Positions 23,266 through 34,640 of a stretch of 64,000 bases of DNA are shown here, piece by piece. The stretch is from Thuidium tamariscinum (Eukaryota; Streptophyta; Bryopsida; Hypnales; Thuidiaceae), in the NCBI GenBank assembly GCA_947034885.2, contig OX344752.2, forward strand, positions 8,370,001 to 8,434,000. The letters are read 5' to 3'. Within the stretch, counting starts at the first letter, position 1, and every line of letters begins with the position of its first letter. The notes under the pieces were generated by a model, which worked only from the letters and a program-made list of their open reading frames with translations, had not been told where the DNA came from and did not search any database. The position numbers were made by a program, and so were the translations under genes.

Positions 23266-25329
23266 ATACAATATAAATACGCTTCTACTATCATTTTTAC
23301 TAAAATACTAATACAATCAAGGAAAAATAAAAAAGAATAAAAATTTGAAGTCCAAGTAAAAACTACAAGGCTCATACTATACTATACAAGCGAACATTTG
23401 TATTAAAAAATGTTCAAAGCAGTGGTTACCCTTTGGATTCATTCTTCAATACATGTTGGCTACATACTTGAAATTTTTCATCATATAGAAAATAATAGTA
23501 AATAGAAGTAGAGATTGATTCAAAATACTAAGTTGTTTAGAATTTAGTTATGAAATTGAAAAATGCCAATTCCAATGGTTGCAATGTTATATTAAATAAT
23601 CTTCATCCTATGATTTTATTTTTTTGAAAAGATATTGAATATTGAGTAAAATAAAGGACTTCAAAGTTTTTTTTAGAGTAGAAAATTCATAACTATGTGC
23701 AAACAAAAATTCCTAATAAATTTTGACTCACTGATCAAATTGGAATGATTCAAAGCTTTCCACATATACATAGATCCAGAAAACCAATTTCAATTTTTTG
23801 TTTGTAAAAAAAATGATTTTTTTCAATCTACCCAAACTATCTATTTACAAAAAGAAATATATATTAGGTCATGAAATTTTGATTCAATTCTTATTTCCAA
23901 ATGTCTTGAATTATAGTGCATACAAAAGATATCCCTTGTCTACACTTCATATTAAAGTTTGGATTTAAAACATGAAAATCACTAGTTACACTTGCTTAAA
24001 ATTGTTGTGTTGCCAAATTTAGTAGGCTAGCCTTTAGAGGTTAATAGGAATAACACAACATTTGAATACATCTATAAGTAGACAACCTTAGTAATTTGGA
24101 CTCTTCTATACCATTACTATAGACCTTTTCAAGAGGGCAAAAATTCCACATTTTATACTAAATTTTTACCTTGAAAAAAACCTAGAAATGAATTATTGAC
24201 CATGAATGATGAATTTGAAAATTATGAATTCATATTTGGATTCACAAACTTCTAATGAAGTAGAGCTATAGAATGGGCACAATATAAAAAATTGGTGACC
24301 CAAAAATAAGGGATATATTTTTACATCCACAACATGCGTAGGGAAAAAACCCAAGAGTAGTGTAATTATGAGACTTTGTGCTAGGGATATAAGAATAAAA
24401 ATTTATTGATCCATATTTGACTCCCTATCTCAAACCCTAACTATGTTGTGTAGTGTAAATGTAGTTATAGATAGAATTTTTTTTCTTGAAACAAATGAAA
24501 TGGGATTTCAATGCCAATGATAAATTACATACCAACTAGCTACAAGTAATTATCCTCTCAAAAGATGCACCCCCCGGTTTGCATTTGCCCCCCCCTTTCC
24601 CTGTCAAAAAATTTACAGGCTGTCAATTGTTTTAAAAAAAATGATGATCTTCGAAATTATCATTGATTTCTTTAAAAATCATAAGCCATTGATCTCGTGA
24701 GATTTAATTTGAGTTGTCTAGATACGGATATGGATAGTATGAATGCAATATTTATACTAATGCAATTATGGATATAATATTTTATACAAATATGGATATA
24801 AATATGGATATGTAAACAATATTGGATATGGATACTAGTATGGATATTAGTATGTATACGGGTATTAGATATAGGATTGAAAATCCCATATTGATTGTCA
24901 ATTACATTGGCTTGTGAGAATTATAAGAGGGGGAGGGAAGAAATGAAAATTTTAAAATTTTAAAATTTAAATTTTTTGGGGTGGGTGGGTGTGAGTTAAT
25001 AACGTTATTGTTAATTTAAAATTCTTTTGGGTGGATAATGAGGCATCATGCTTTACTACCTACTCAAAATACAGGGTAGGATAAAATTGACATGACCAAA
25101 AGCTATTGTACACCATGACCAAACATAATACAAGATAAAAGGCAATAGGGTTGAAGATAGTGAATTTGGAAACTAGAATTCTGAACCCTAAGGTTGATGC
25201 TATAATCTTTGTCCAAAGCTCAAAGCTAGTGAAAATTCTCACCCTCCCTAGAGATTTTAGAACAAATGAAGAGTACTTTAAGACAATGAAATTTTTTCTC
25301 ATGTATAGAGATAAGAAACATTGAGATTG
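23266..25329. other. AT-rich intergenic with transposon debris
   Basis: The part near 23,700-23,830 resembles the interior of the 27.8-kb TTAA element in reverse (GACTCACTGATCAAATTGGA, then ATTCAAAGCTTTCCACAT). At 24,720-24,880 there is an irregular array of GGATAT/GGATAC words. No gene is supported. Confidence 0.45.
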
Positions 25330-25439
25330 TCATTTTTTTGTCATTTTTTTTAAGAAATTGAAATTACTATGAATTTTGGGCAGCCCAAAAGCTTTTTGAG
25401 CCCATAACTTATGTCTAAAGTCTTTGAATTTGGCTCATA

Positions 25440-26500
25440 GCAAAACTACTTTCCCACTCACTACTTCCCATGCACTTTGGGACCATTGGAGACATGTGTC
25501 ATGACCTTATGCACCCTAACCTTGAAAAAGAAAAAAACACAAATTTCAAGATTGAATGCCCCTCATCATCTAAAATAGTGCACCCTATAGGTTGGTCATG
25601 ACTCTTCGATCTGAAATAGGTGGTTCTACTTCTACCGATACTTTAGACAATTCCTCGTAACTTCCTTGGGATCTCTGGGCAAGTAATTCCACTATTATCA
25701 ATTTCCTCCGCAAACTCAATTCTTCTCATGCACTTTGGGGCAATTGGAGACGTGTGTCATGACCTTATGCACCGTAACCTTAAAAAAGAAAAAAACACAA
25801 ATTTCAAGATTGAATGCCCCTCATCATCTAAAATAGTGCACCCTATAGGTTGATCATGACTCTTCGATCTGAAATAGGTGGTTCTACTTCTACCGATACT
25901 TTAGACAATTCCTCGTAACTTCCTTGGGATCTCTGGGCAAGTAATTCCACTATTATCAGTTTCCTCTGCAAACTCAATTCTTCTCATGCACTTTGGGACA
26001 ATTGGAGATGTGTGTCATGACCTTATGCACCGTAACCTTAAAAAAGAAAAAAACACAAATTTCAAGATTGAATGCCCCTCATCATCTGAAATAGTGCACC
26101 CTATAAGTTGGTCATGACTCCCCGATCTAAAATAGGTGGTTCTACTTCTACCGATACTTTAGACAATCCCTCGTAACTTCCTTGGGATCTCTAGGCAAGT
26201 AATTCCACCAATATTAGTTTCCTCTGCAAACTGAATTCTTTCCATGCACTTTGGGACAATTGGAGACATGTGTCATGACCTTATGCACCCTAACTTTGAA
26301 AAAGAAAAAAACACAAATTTCAAGAATGAATGCCCCTCCTCATCTGAAATAGTGCACCCTATAGGTTGGTCATAACTCCCCAATCTGAAATAGGTGGTTC
26401 TACTTCTACCGATACTTTAGACAATTCCTCGTAACTTCCTTGGGATCTCTGGGCAAGGAATTCCACCGGTATCAGTTTCCTCCGCAAACTGAATTCAGTC
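25440..26500 (+). repeat. Tandem array, four units of about 258 bp (R1-derived)
   Basis: The word CATGCACTTTGGG starts at 25,469, 25,727, 25,985 and 26,243, an exact 258-bp spacing. Each unit contains GTGTCATGACCTTATGCACC, AACACAAATTTCAAGA, GAAATAGGTGGTTCTACTTC and CCTTGGGATCTCT. Units differ by scattered substitutions. The unit matches the single-copy R1 repeats at 21.1 and 29.0 kb, so the array seems to be a local amplification of one R1 copy whose left part begins near 25,330. Confidence 0.9.
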
Positions 26501-26976
26501 CTCCAGAGTCAACAGACGAGTGGCAAGTGACAAAACTGGCCAGATTCTCGCATAGAAACTGCGTTCAACGAACTTATAGTCTGGCTTCCGTGTTTGCCTG
26601 TTTTAGGGTCCCAACGTCTCATCGGATGCTCAGGACTCGATGTAGGCTGTCGGTAACAGAAGCAACGAATGAAGTTTGAGGATGACTGAGTGCCTGCCAG
26701 CAGGAAAGTTGAAATAGTATTGTTTTTAGTGTTTACGCAGTATAGCATTGGAAGTATATTACTGCAATACAAAAGCAATACTGCAACACGACTGTTTTAA
26801 AAAAATCACCATGTTCCCATTGAAATAGAGTTGCTGCAGTACTACTTTTGTTTTGCAATTGTACACTTTTGATACTAAACTTCATAAACATTCAAGCAGT
26901 ACTGCAACATTATGAAGGCTGTAACATTACGAAGGCAATAGAGGAGATACTTTCTAGATTGCCTACAAGCCATACA
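26501..26976. other. Intergenic, nothing recognised
   Basis: Short frames at 26,440-26,780 on both strands overlap the array edge and show no motif. Confidence 0.45.
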
Positions 26977-27242
26977 CATTAGAAGAAATCTGAGGGCATT
27001 ACAAGGCCGTTTCGGGTTTGTTCTCGAAACGGCTCCCAATGCTGCTAGTCGCTGTTAGTCCAGCTTTAATCCAAAAAAAATAAAAATAAATTTGGGGGTC
27101 TTGAAATATGAAAATAGGTCCAAAAAAAATTTGAATTTTATTTATTTATTACGTGGTAGGGTCGCAACCACGTAGGATTTGAGTTCACAAGGCAGAAACT
27201 GCGTTCCCGCAGTCTCTTAATGCCCTCAAATTTCATCTAATG
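26977..27242. mobile_element. MITE, family M1
   Basis: It begins CATTAGAAGAAATCTGAGGG and ends CCCTCAAATTTCATCTAATG. It contains the CCGTTTCGGG..CGAAACGG hairpin, the GTCTTGAAATATGAAA core and a perfect-looking ACGTGGT..ACCACGT hairpin, then GCAGAAACTGCGTTCCCGCAG. It is the cleanest member of the family here. Confidence 0.8.
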
Positions 27243-27800
27243 GTTATCCATCCACTCCATCCATTCATACCTTTAAGATTTTTTTTTTTTTTTTTTGTTA
27301 TGTTAAAATCTCCTAGAGCGTGCATCCCTTGGTCATATTGTTAGTACTGTCGGAAAGCTCTCAATGAGGAGGGATACATGGGCTTTATTTTGTGGTGTTC
27401 TGATTGATAATGAGGAAGGTATTGAACTTCGAAGTTTTTATGAACAAAAAAATTAGAAAATTACTTTGACTTTGATTTTGACTGTGGCAATGGCACAAGA
27501 CATGTTAGTATTGTACTATGAAACACTCATTACTTATCATACTCCCTCTAGCCCATATTCTATAGTATACAAAATATTTAGGACTTGGCAATATTTTGTA
27601 AGCGTATATTGTGACCAAATGATTCTATAGTAAAAGTGTAGTGTATCTTCAGAAGTGCAAAATAAATGGATGTGGATATTAATTGCAATCAAGGAAAGAG
27701 AAGAAAAATTTGAGGTTGCAATAAACACAAAATACTATACATAAATAAAGATAGGATTCATAGAGAAGGAAGGCTTTGTCTAGAAGTCTACCTTGCCTTT
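27243..27800. other. Intergenic, nothing recognised
   Basis: A T run at 27,281-27,297 and AT-rich sequence; no gene is supported. Confidence 0.45.
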
Positions 27801-27804
27801 TTAA

Positions 27805-28748
27805 CCCCTAAAGCCATGAACATCATTTTTTGAGATTATAAATTTTTTGGGCAGCTCACTACGGATGGAGTTTTTATTTTTTTTCTTTGAAATTTTGACA
27901 CAATGTGTGCCCAAGGATTAGCTTTAAGGCCCAACAATTTTCATAACTTTTGACTTCACGGTTAATTTGTTATGGCAGGATATGTTGTTTTCTTTACTTG
28001 GCGGGCAGCCCGGGTAGATGAAAAAACTTCTTCAAAAAAACTTTTTTCTTAAAAGTGAAATTTCAAATTGGTTCTTTAGGTTTATACAGACATGTGAAGC
28101 TTTGAATCAATCCATTCCGATCAATGAGCCAAAAGTTATGAAGATTTTGAGTTTGGGGTAGTTTGTGGCCAGTTACAGAATCTCTACGGTACAAAAAAAG
28201 TTTGAAATTCTTCATTTAATTCAATTTTTCATATTTTTGGAAAAAAATAAAAACAAAAGGTGTAGATTGTTTATTACAATATTTTAACCATTGGGATTGA
28301 AAATTTTCAATTCCATGAATAAAATGTTCACAATTTAGTATTTTGGCTCATTTCTTACTTCTTTCTACTTACTTATTTTTTCCTATATGTTGTACAATTC
28401 CAAATGGTTTGAATTTTTTTGAGAATGTAGCCAACTTGCATTGAAGTATGAATTCAAAGAGTAACCACCATTTTGAATTTTTTTCATACAAATGTGACCT
28501 TGAGAAGTGCAGCTGCCCGGATTTTCGCAGGAATAAAAAAACAATTTTTGTCAATTCAAATGCTTATATCTTGCAATCTACACGGTGGAAATTTTTGAAA
28601 TTTTTTCCACATGTTTACAAACCACCTTACTACAAGATCCTATGGTTACATGAGTCAAAGATGTGTTTTAAGAAAAAAATTGCACTTGTATTAGAAATGG
28701 CAGTTTTGGAGCATTTTTGGTGAAAACATAGTCAAAAACCTTTAGGGG
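27805..28748. mobile_element. TTAA-flanked TIR element (944 bp)
   Basis: The sequence reads TTAA|CCCCTAAAG at the left and CTTTAGGGG|TTAA at the right, so short inverted termini are bounded by TTAA on both sides. TTAA is the target duplication of piggyBac-type transposons. Because the border is palindromic, a 3-bp TTA/TAA (PIF/Harbinger-type) site is also possible. No transposase frame is visible, so it is non-autonomous. A decayed reverse copy lies at 2.3-3.25 kb. Confidence 0.65.
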
Positions 28749-29009
28749 TTAAAGTATTTAGATTTGAATGTCTAAGAATGGCTTGGAATTCCAATAAATT
28801 TAATGAAAAGTTTAATGTCTCTTGTTTTTTGACCTAATCAACTTCAAATCGCTATGAAATTCCAAAGTTTTTAATTGTTTTGGTAGAACTACCAATAGTT
28901 AACTATTTAAGCAATTTTACACATGTTCTAAAGCAATATAATGCAATGAAAATTTTCTGCCATATAGGATGATAGAAATCATGGTAATTGGAATATTTTT
29001 GATAATTTT

Positions 29010-29300
29010 ATGCCTTGAATTAAAATTACTATTAGTTTTAGAGGCTAAAAGTTGGTCTAGACCTATACCCAATGTATAGACTTTTCTAATTTCAATCATT
29101 TAAGAACTACTTTCCCATTCATCACTACCTATTTTCTTGCTCACTAACCCATGACATGTGTCATCACCTTATTAGTCCTAAACTTGAGAAAGGTCTAAAA
29201 ATTCATTCCAAACATTGGTTGGAAATGGTTGCACCTTGTAGGTTGAGTGTGGGTCTCTAGAGGGGAATGTGTGGTTCTACATTAGTTCACATCATAGACA
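29010..29300 (+). repeat. Dispersed repeat family R1
   Basis: It has the R1 word order (ACTACTTTCCCATTC, GACATGTGTCATCACC, TTATTAGTCC, TGTGGTTCTACATTAG) seen at 21.1 kb and in the 25.4-kb array. Confidence 0.55.
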
Positions 29301-29339
29301 AAAACAAATAATTTTCAATCCTAAAATCAAGTTTGAAAT

Positions 29340-30324
29340 AAAGAATACAAGTAATTTGAGAAAAATGACAAAAAATCAAAAGAACTATTGTTATGGGATA
29401 GGGGGAGTAAAATTCATAGAACATTTTGTAACCAAAGTATAGTGGAAAATAAAATGAAGTGGTCATGAATGAGTGATTTATACAAGGAATTAGTCTTTTG
29501 TGAGGCTATTATTGCTCTTCAATTTTTTTATATTAGTTTAGAGAGGTTACATTTATAATAAAAGTATCATAGTAAAAATAGTTTTTTCTTTTCTTTTTCT
29601 TTTTACATCTAGTTACATCTAGGTGGCTCCATATATATTTGGTTGTACTTGCACAACAACTAATCCTACCAAAATTTGGATGAAATTTTGATAGTTAAAA
29701 TATAATTCTTGACTCTTTTCAACAAGTTCATAAGAATCACTATTATAGTCTCATTAATCCTAAAAAGACAAGACCTATCTCTTTTCTAAAAATGACTTAG
29801 TCTTTAGACTAATAGGGTCATTTTTGAATTCTACAATAATATTGAAAGTCATCCATTGGCCACTTTGTTGGGCCTAAATGTCCTTCTCAAGTGCACTTTG
29901 AGCCAATCATTATAATTAAGAAATCCATTTTTACCAAAGTCCTTTTGAATTGGGTAAGATGCAAAGTTCATAAAGAGCTCACGTTTTAAAAGAGTCCTTC
30001 AAATTTAGAGATACATTTTTCTTTCTCATTGCACCAATTATAATGTACAAATAGTGTACATTTCAAGTGGTGAATGCTTTTTACAAACCACTGCACTTCA
30101 ACTTCCAAATTTCATCATTAATTCTATAAAGCTCTAAAAAATCTGAAAGGACTTGAGTGAGATGTCAATTCCATTTGTCTTCCAAGAGAAAAATTGCTAA
30201 AAATATTTCAAGAAGTCTAACCACCCCAGATTAGTTTTGACTCTCAATTTGGCGCTTTGTGGACCTCCTATGTCACATCAACTTCACAAGAGACTTATTG
30301 TTGAGAGGTCTGGTTGTATTTTAA
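29340..30324 (+). repeat. Duplicated upstream flank of gene C, including an R3 copy
   Basis: From about 29,340 the sequence parallels the flank of gene D starting at about 43,830 (ATTCATAGAACATTTT, GGAAAATAAAATGA), then 29,700-29,900 parallels 45,300-45,500, and 29,955-30,270 parallels 45,560-46,090. The last part is repeat R3 (TTTCTCATTGCACC, GTACATTT, TGTCAATTCCATTT). Thus the duplication that made C and D included at least a kilobase of upstream DNA. Confidence 0.6.
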
Positions 30325-30535
30325 TCCTTGAAGGACGGACTGGTGGCCGTGGAAACCATACATTTTGATACCGTGTGACATCACCTACTTTGAAAAAGCC
30401 AAATATATGCATTGGAAGTCAAAGTATTGTAGAAAATCTTCCCTTTCCACCCCCAATACTGAGGATGAAAAGTTGCATTTCTGTCCTCGAAGGAAAGATT
30501 CTTTGTCATTCAATGGACGCCAAACGTCCGCAGCG
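30325..30535 (+). repeat. Direct repeat flanking gene C (upstream copy)
   Basis: It aligns with 33,608-33,805 over about 200 bp: GAAGGACGGACTGGTGGCC against GAAGAACGGATTGGCCTCC, then GTGGAAACCATACATTTT against ATGGAAAGCACATCCTTTT, then a shared CTTTCCACC/CTTTTTCCAC, GCATTTCTGTCC/ACATTTCTATCT, and TTTGTCATTCAATGGAC/TTTGTCATCCATTAGAC. The two copies bracket the gene and are about 3.3 kb apart. Confidence 0.65.
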
Positions 30536-31480
30536 TCGTTCAAGGGTTAATGATATTTTCCCAGAGAAGGTAGACAATTGTCAACAGGTGAAGTCTACAA
30601 CCGCGGAACTTCCACAAGTGGTGCTAGAAATCTCTCCCCACTCCCAGATTTGCAATCGGTACTTCTCACTTCGTCAGCGCTCACTGACGCTTACGTACAA
30701 CACAACTGGGGAACCAGACCTTGTTCATTTGGACTCCAAGCCTTTTGAAACCGACGTCGGAAGCGAGGACGAGTTGGATCGCTGGTACGGTATTCCACAG
30801 CAACGGGACATTCAGAGGTGAGTCCGATTACGTAGTTTGTTGGTCCGATCCATTCAGAAACTTGCTGAGTAATTTTCTGTGCATTCAGACTCTCTCTGTA
30901 GCTTTGTTTAAGACGTGCATTTCGTCTGTGTGGCTCAGGTGAATCCACAGATGAATCCCGCATGAATAGGCTGTTAGATTAGAATTCGACGACGTTGTTT
31001 GGCCACACGGGCACTTGGGGTTTCACAGAATATGTCCTTCAGTTGGTGTTACAACTTGCGTTTTTTCTGTTCAACGGGACTGAGGACTTGCGAGTGAAGA
31101 CCCAGGATTGGTCGTGGAGAGTCTGTTAGTGCTTAGGGTTTGAGGTTCTTGCCATTACGAATCAGGTGTGGAATTGTGCGAAGCCTGGAACTCTCGGTGA
31201 TGTAGCAATGACGTAGCAATGATGCGATTGGGTTCCACCTTCATGCGCAATGCTGAGGAAGCTAGAGTTGTGAAATTAGGTTTTAGACGGTCCTTCGCCA
31301 CCGCGACCTCATGTTGTCGGAGTTTCAATGTAGTCACTGCAGCGTATTGCAGAGGAACTGGAGACTCATTCAGAGTGAAGGTTCTATTGACAACCCGACA
31401 GCCCTGACTTCAACATCCAACCAAAATCCTACCGACAATCGTGAGTACTCGAGTAAAAAATCTACCGACAATTGATCAAA
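30536..31480 (+). promoter_or_regulatory. Presumed promoter and 5' leader of gene C
   Basis: This stretch parallels 46,160-47,062 before gene D (ATTTTCCCAGAGAAGGT, CTTGTTC.TTTGGACT, GAAACCGACGTC, GGACATTCAGA). A strong donor-like AGAG|GTGAGTCC at about 30,818 is matched by GGAG|GTGAGTCC at about 46,450. The open frame before the donor is shifted by indels between C and D, so I read this as non-coding leader, perhaps with a 5' UTR intron, rather than protein. The exact transcription start is not visible. Confidence 0.45.
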
Positions 31481-33564
31481 ATGATGCGATTTCTGAGTTG
31501 TTGCAGTTCACCTAGTACCCCAGCAGATCCCGATTCCGCAGATAGACAGCGTCACAATGGTGCGGCTCTCCAGACGAGAGGTGCCGCGGCTTCCAAAACC
31601 GCACAGTTCTTGACGTCCGAGGCGAATTCACTAGGGCACAGCAACATGTCCGATCCATCATGCTTGAATTTAAACGGGGTTGCGGATGCAGCGACTTCGG
31701 ATGCGAGCTCTGTATCTCAGAGGCCACGGAAGCGACGGATCGATTGGATCATAGGCTTAGATTTCGGCACCACGTTCTCTGGATTCGCGTACGCGAGTGC
31801 TTCAGGCGACACGCAGATCAACGTGCACTACAACTGGCCGCGGAGAGGAATCGAGAATATGTATTGCAAGACCTTGACAGGGTTGTTCTACCGCAAGGAG
31901 AAAGGGGGTAGCAAATGGGAATGCTCGTCGTGGGGGTACCACGCGCGATCGGATTACGTGAACAATCGCAAACACGTGGATGCTACCAGCAATACACTTT
32001 ACTTGACGAAGTTCAAGTTGCTGCTGATGCGAGGCTTGAACGACCCGGCGTTGGCCGCAAGCATCCCTAAACCGCTCACGGCGATGTCGATTATCACGGA
32101 TTACTTACGCCTCATCGGGGAGTATGCGTTGGACCATGTGCGGAACCACCACCTCGGGGACCACGGGTTTAGTAAAGACTTGGTGCAGTGGGTGGTGACG
32201 GTGCCTTCGATTTGGGACGAGAATGCCAAGCAGCAGATGAAGGTGTGCATGGTGGACGCTGGGTTGGTAGGGTTTGGAGGGATGGACGCAGTGAACGTGG
32301 TGCTGGAGCCCGAAGCGGCTGCGTTTCATTGCCACGAGATTCTGCGTCGGGATCGCAAGGAGTTCTCGCTCAACACAGATGATAGGATTCTGGTTGCGGA
32401 CGTCGGGGGCGGCACCGTAGACATCGTGGTGCAGGAGATGATTGGGAACAGCGAGACGTTCCGGGTATGGCCAAATCCATTCATGACGCGTTTCGATTGT
32501 CACATTGAAAATGCTCATCCGAGTACTCTTGAAATGTTGTTGCTTGCTAACATTCATTTGCGAATGTAACGTTTCAGGTTCAGGAGATGACGGAAAGCTC
32601 TGGCGGGCTATGCGGGGGAACGTACGTCGACGCGTCGTTCATGAAATTCTTATCCCAAAAGATTCCGTGCTTGGACGCTTACTTAAATGAGCACCCGACC
32701 TACAAGACGCGTCTCCTGAAGGACTGCGAAGAAATCAAGTGCTCCTTCGGTCACGAAAGCGATACCGACACGAAGGACATCACTCTCCCGAACGACCTCG
32801 CCGCGCAATGGGAGGCCTACGAGTCGTCTCGCGGCCGCGCGCTGACAAACTCCTCCGTGGTGGAGCTCACGCACCATGACTTGACTTCCATTTTCGACCC
32901 CGTGGTGGCCGAGATCCTCTCCCTCATCGCCGCGCAGGTGGCCCAAGTGTCGAACATCAAAGTGATGTTCGTGGTGGGTGGATTCGCAGACTCCCAGTAC
33001 CTCATGCAACGCATTCACGAGCGTTTCCGAGGGGACATCGCGCATATTGTGAGCCCACCTAACCCCGGTAGCGCCATCGTGCAAGGCGCGGTCTCCCTGG
33101 GCCTCCACCCGGAAGCCATCGCGTCCCGCATCGCGAGGAGAACCTACGGCACGAGCTACACCCAACCGTTCGAGCACGGCCGCGACCCCCCAAGACTTTT
33201 GAAAGTCACGAGTGGAAAAACCCATTGTATAAACCGATTCGACGTGTTCGTACGCAAAGGCGACCGCGTGAAGGTGGATATGAGCTTGACGAAGGAATAC
33301 ATCCCGCTCATGAAGGAGCAGATGCAAATGACGTTCGATTTGTGGAGCTCGTCGGACAAGGAGCCGCGCTACTCGGTGGAGGGCGAGGGCACCACGAAGG
33401 AAGGCGCATTTTCCGTCTCCTTGCCGGGCGCCGCGGGCCGTGAGTGGCCGCGTTTTGAGATGACGATGAACTTCGGGCGTGGACACATTGAAATGCGCGC
33501 AGTGGGCAATTTGCCGGGGCGCGAGGCACGCAGACTTGTACTCCCTGTGAAATACTGCAGCTAG
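31481..33564 (+). CDS. HSPA12-like Hsp70-superfamily protein C (2 exons)
   Basis: Exons 31481-32464 and 32578-33564 join in phase 0 across a 113-nt GT..AG intron to give 656 residues. The ATG at 31481 (or the adjacent one at 31484) is chosen because the following N-terminal codons align in frame with gene D. Residues 1-85 are Ser/Ala-rich and end in a basic RPRKRR patch. Then follow WIIGLDFGTTFSGFAYA (about 89-105), VQWVVTVPSIWDENAKQQMK, VADVGGGTVDIVVQE (about 303-317), SSGGLCGGTYVD right after the intron, VMFVVGGFADSQYLM (about 455) and NPGSAIVQGAVSLG (about 490). These are the ATP-binding loops of HSPA12-like proteins. The last 118 residues (from TSGK) replace the usual Hsp70 peptide-binding domain. 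No signal peptide or membrane span is seen. Unlike gene A, the second intron is absent. Probably an ATP-regulated soluble protein; the substrate is unknown. Confidence 0.88.
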
Positions 33565-33607
33565 CTGGTGAGGGGGTGAGGGTCTCACCAGCGTCTTAAG
33601 TCTTAAC

Positions 33608-33805
33608 CCTCCTGGAAGAACGGATTGGCCTCCATGGAAAGCACATCCTTTTTGTAGCAATGTTAATCATGTACTATAAAAAATTCAAATGTATTAATTG
33701 GAGACCAAACTACTATTCATGGTCTCCCCTTTTTCCACAAAATTCCACGGATGAATATTTACATTTCTATCTTACATGCAAGAATTATTTGTCATCCATT
33801 AGACA
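33608..33805 (+). repeat. Direct repeat flanking gene C (downstream copy)
   Basis: It matches 30,325-30,535 (see that entry). Its position directly after the stop codon of C suggests it is ancestral 3' flank, so the upstream copy may be the tail of a lost neighbouring gene copy. Confidence 0.65.
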
Positions 33806-34378
33806 CTTAATGTTCACAATAGTGTTACTTGGTTAAATTAGTAAGCTCAAATTTATAGACTAAACAGCTAGATGTGAGGCCCCAATTGGTTTTTGGATAA
33901 CATAAGCCACTGTCCATTCCAAACTATATCAAGACTATCAAATTTTTAATATATATGGCTCTTTCAAGGACAGTAAGGAAGATAAAAATATGGCTCTAGA
34001 TTATCTTCCCTCTTTCAAGTCCCATTGTGCCATAATTACTGCAATGAAAATGATAGTGAGAGGGTTATGAGGCTTCTATTTGCAAATCATCTTTGAAGAT
34101 ATCAACAAGAACTAACAATTTGCCAAAAATTACAATGAACATCAAATTGTTAGTTTTTTGGTGATATCTTCAAAGATAATTTAATTTTTTTTGAAAATTT
34201 TCTTACAAACATGTGCATTATGAACTCAAATCTTCATATAGAAAAATTGCACCTAAAAATAAATTATGTGGCCATAAAATATAAATTAAATGCATTGTCC
34301 CTATTAACAAGTATTTCAAATGCAAGGGCATTAAGATGAAACAATGGTTTGTATTGTAGCCTAAAGTTTTTATACAAT
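33806..34378. other. Intergenic with a small hairpin
   Basis: At 34,089-34,177 the arms ATCTTTGAAGATATCA and TGATATCTTCAAAGAT, together with AACTAACAATTTG/CAAATTGTTAGTT, form a stem of about 33 bp around a short loop. It could be a tiny MITE. No gene is supported. Confidence 0.5.
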
Positions 34379-34640
34379 CATTAGAAGAAATTTGAAGGGT
34401 GTAAGAGACTGCAAGTTCTTGCAGTCTAGGAACCCAATGAATTGCAAAATCATAGGAATCTGATGTGGCAAGGGCAGTGCCACATTATTATTATTATTAT
34501 TTTGAATTTTGGACTTTTTTTTACATTTCAAGACCCTTTCTTTTCCAAAAATGCCGGCTTGATAGCTCCCAGCCGTTTCGGGAACTATTTCAGGATTAGT
34601 CCCAAAACAGCCCTTTAGAAGCCTTAGATTACATCTAATG
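34379..34640. mobile_element. MITE, family M1 (opposite orientation)
   Basis: It begins CATTAGAAGAAATTTGAAGG and ends CCTTAGATTACATCTAATG. It contains the GATGTGGCAAGGGCAGTGCCACATT hairpin region split by a short loop, a (TTA)n stretch, TTTCAAGACCC, and CAGCCGTTTCGGGAAC near the right end. Confidence 0.75.

Noticed and set aside
25440..26500. Regular repeat spacing that could be mistaken for a CRISPR array
   Set aside because: The repeat covers the whole 258-bp unit with no variable spacers, and the genome context is eukaryotic.
30375..30821. 148-codon open frame upstream of gene C as a separate gene
   Set aside because: Its first part belongs to a direct repeat flanking gene C and its second part is frame-shifted in the matching D leader, so protein coding is not conserved.
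32683..33660. A 325-codon open frame on the minus strand opposite exon 2 of gene C, with a similar one opposite gene D (48,430-49,071)
   Set aside because: They lie antisense to a well-supported GC-rich coding exon and have His/Arg-rich composition typical of shadow frames; no motif is recognisable.
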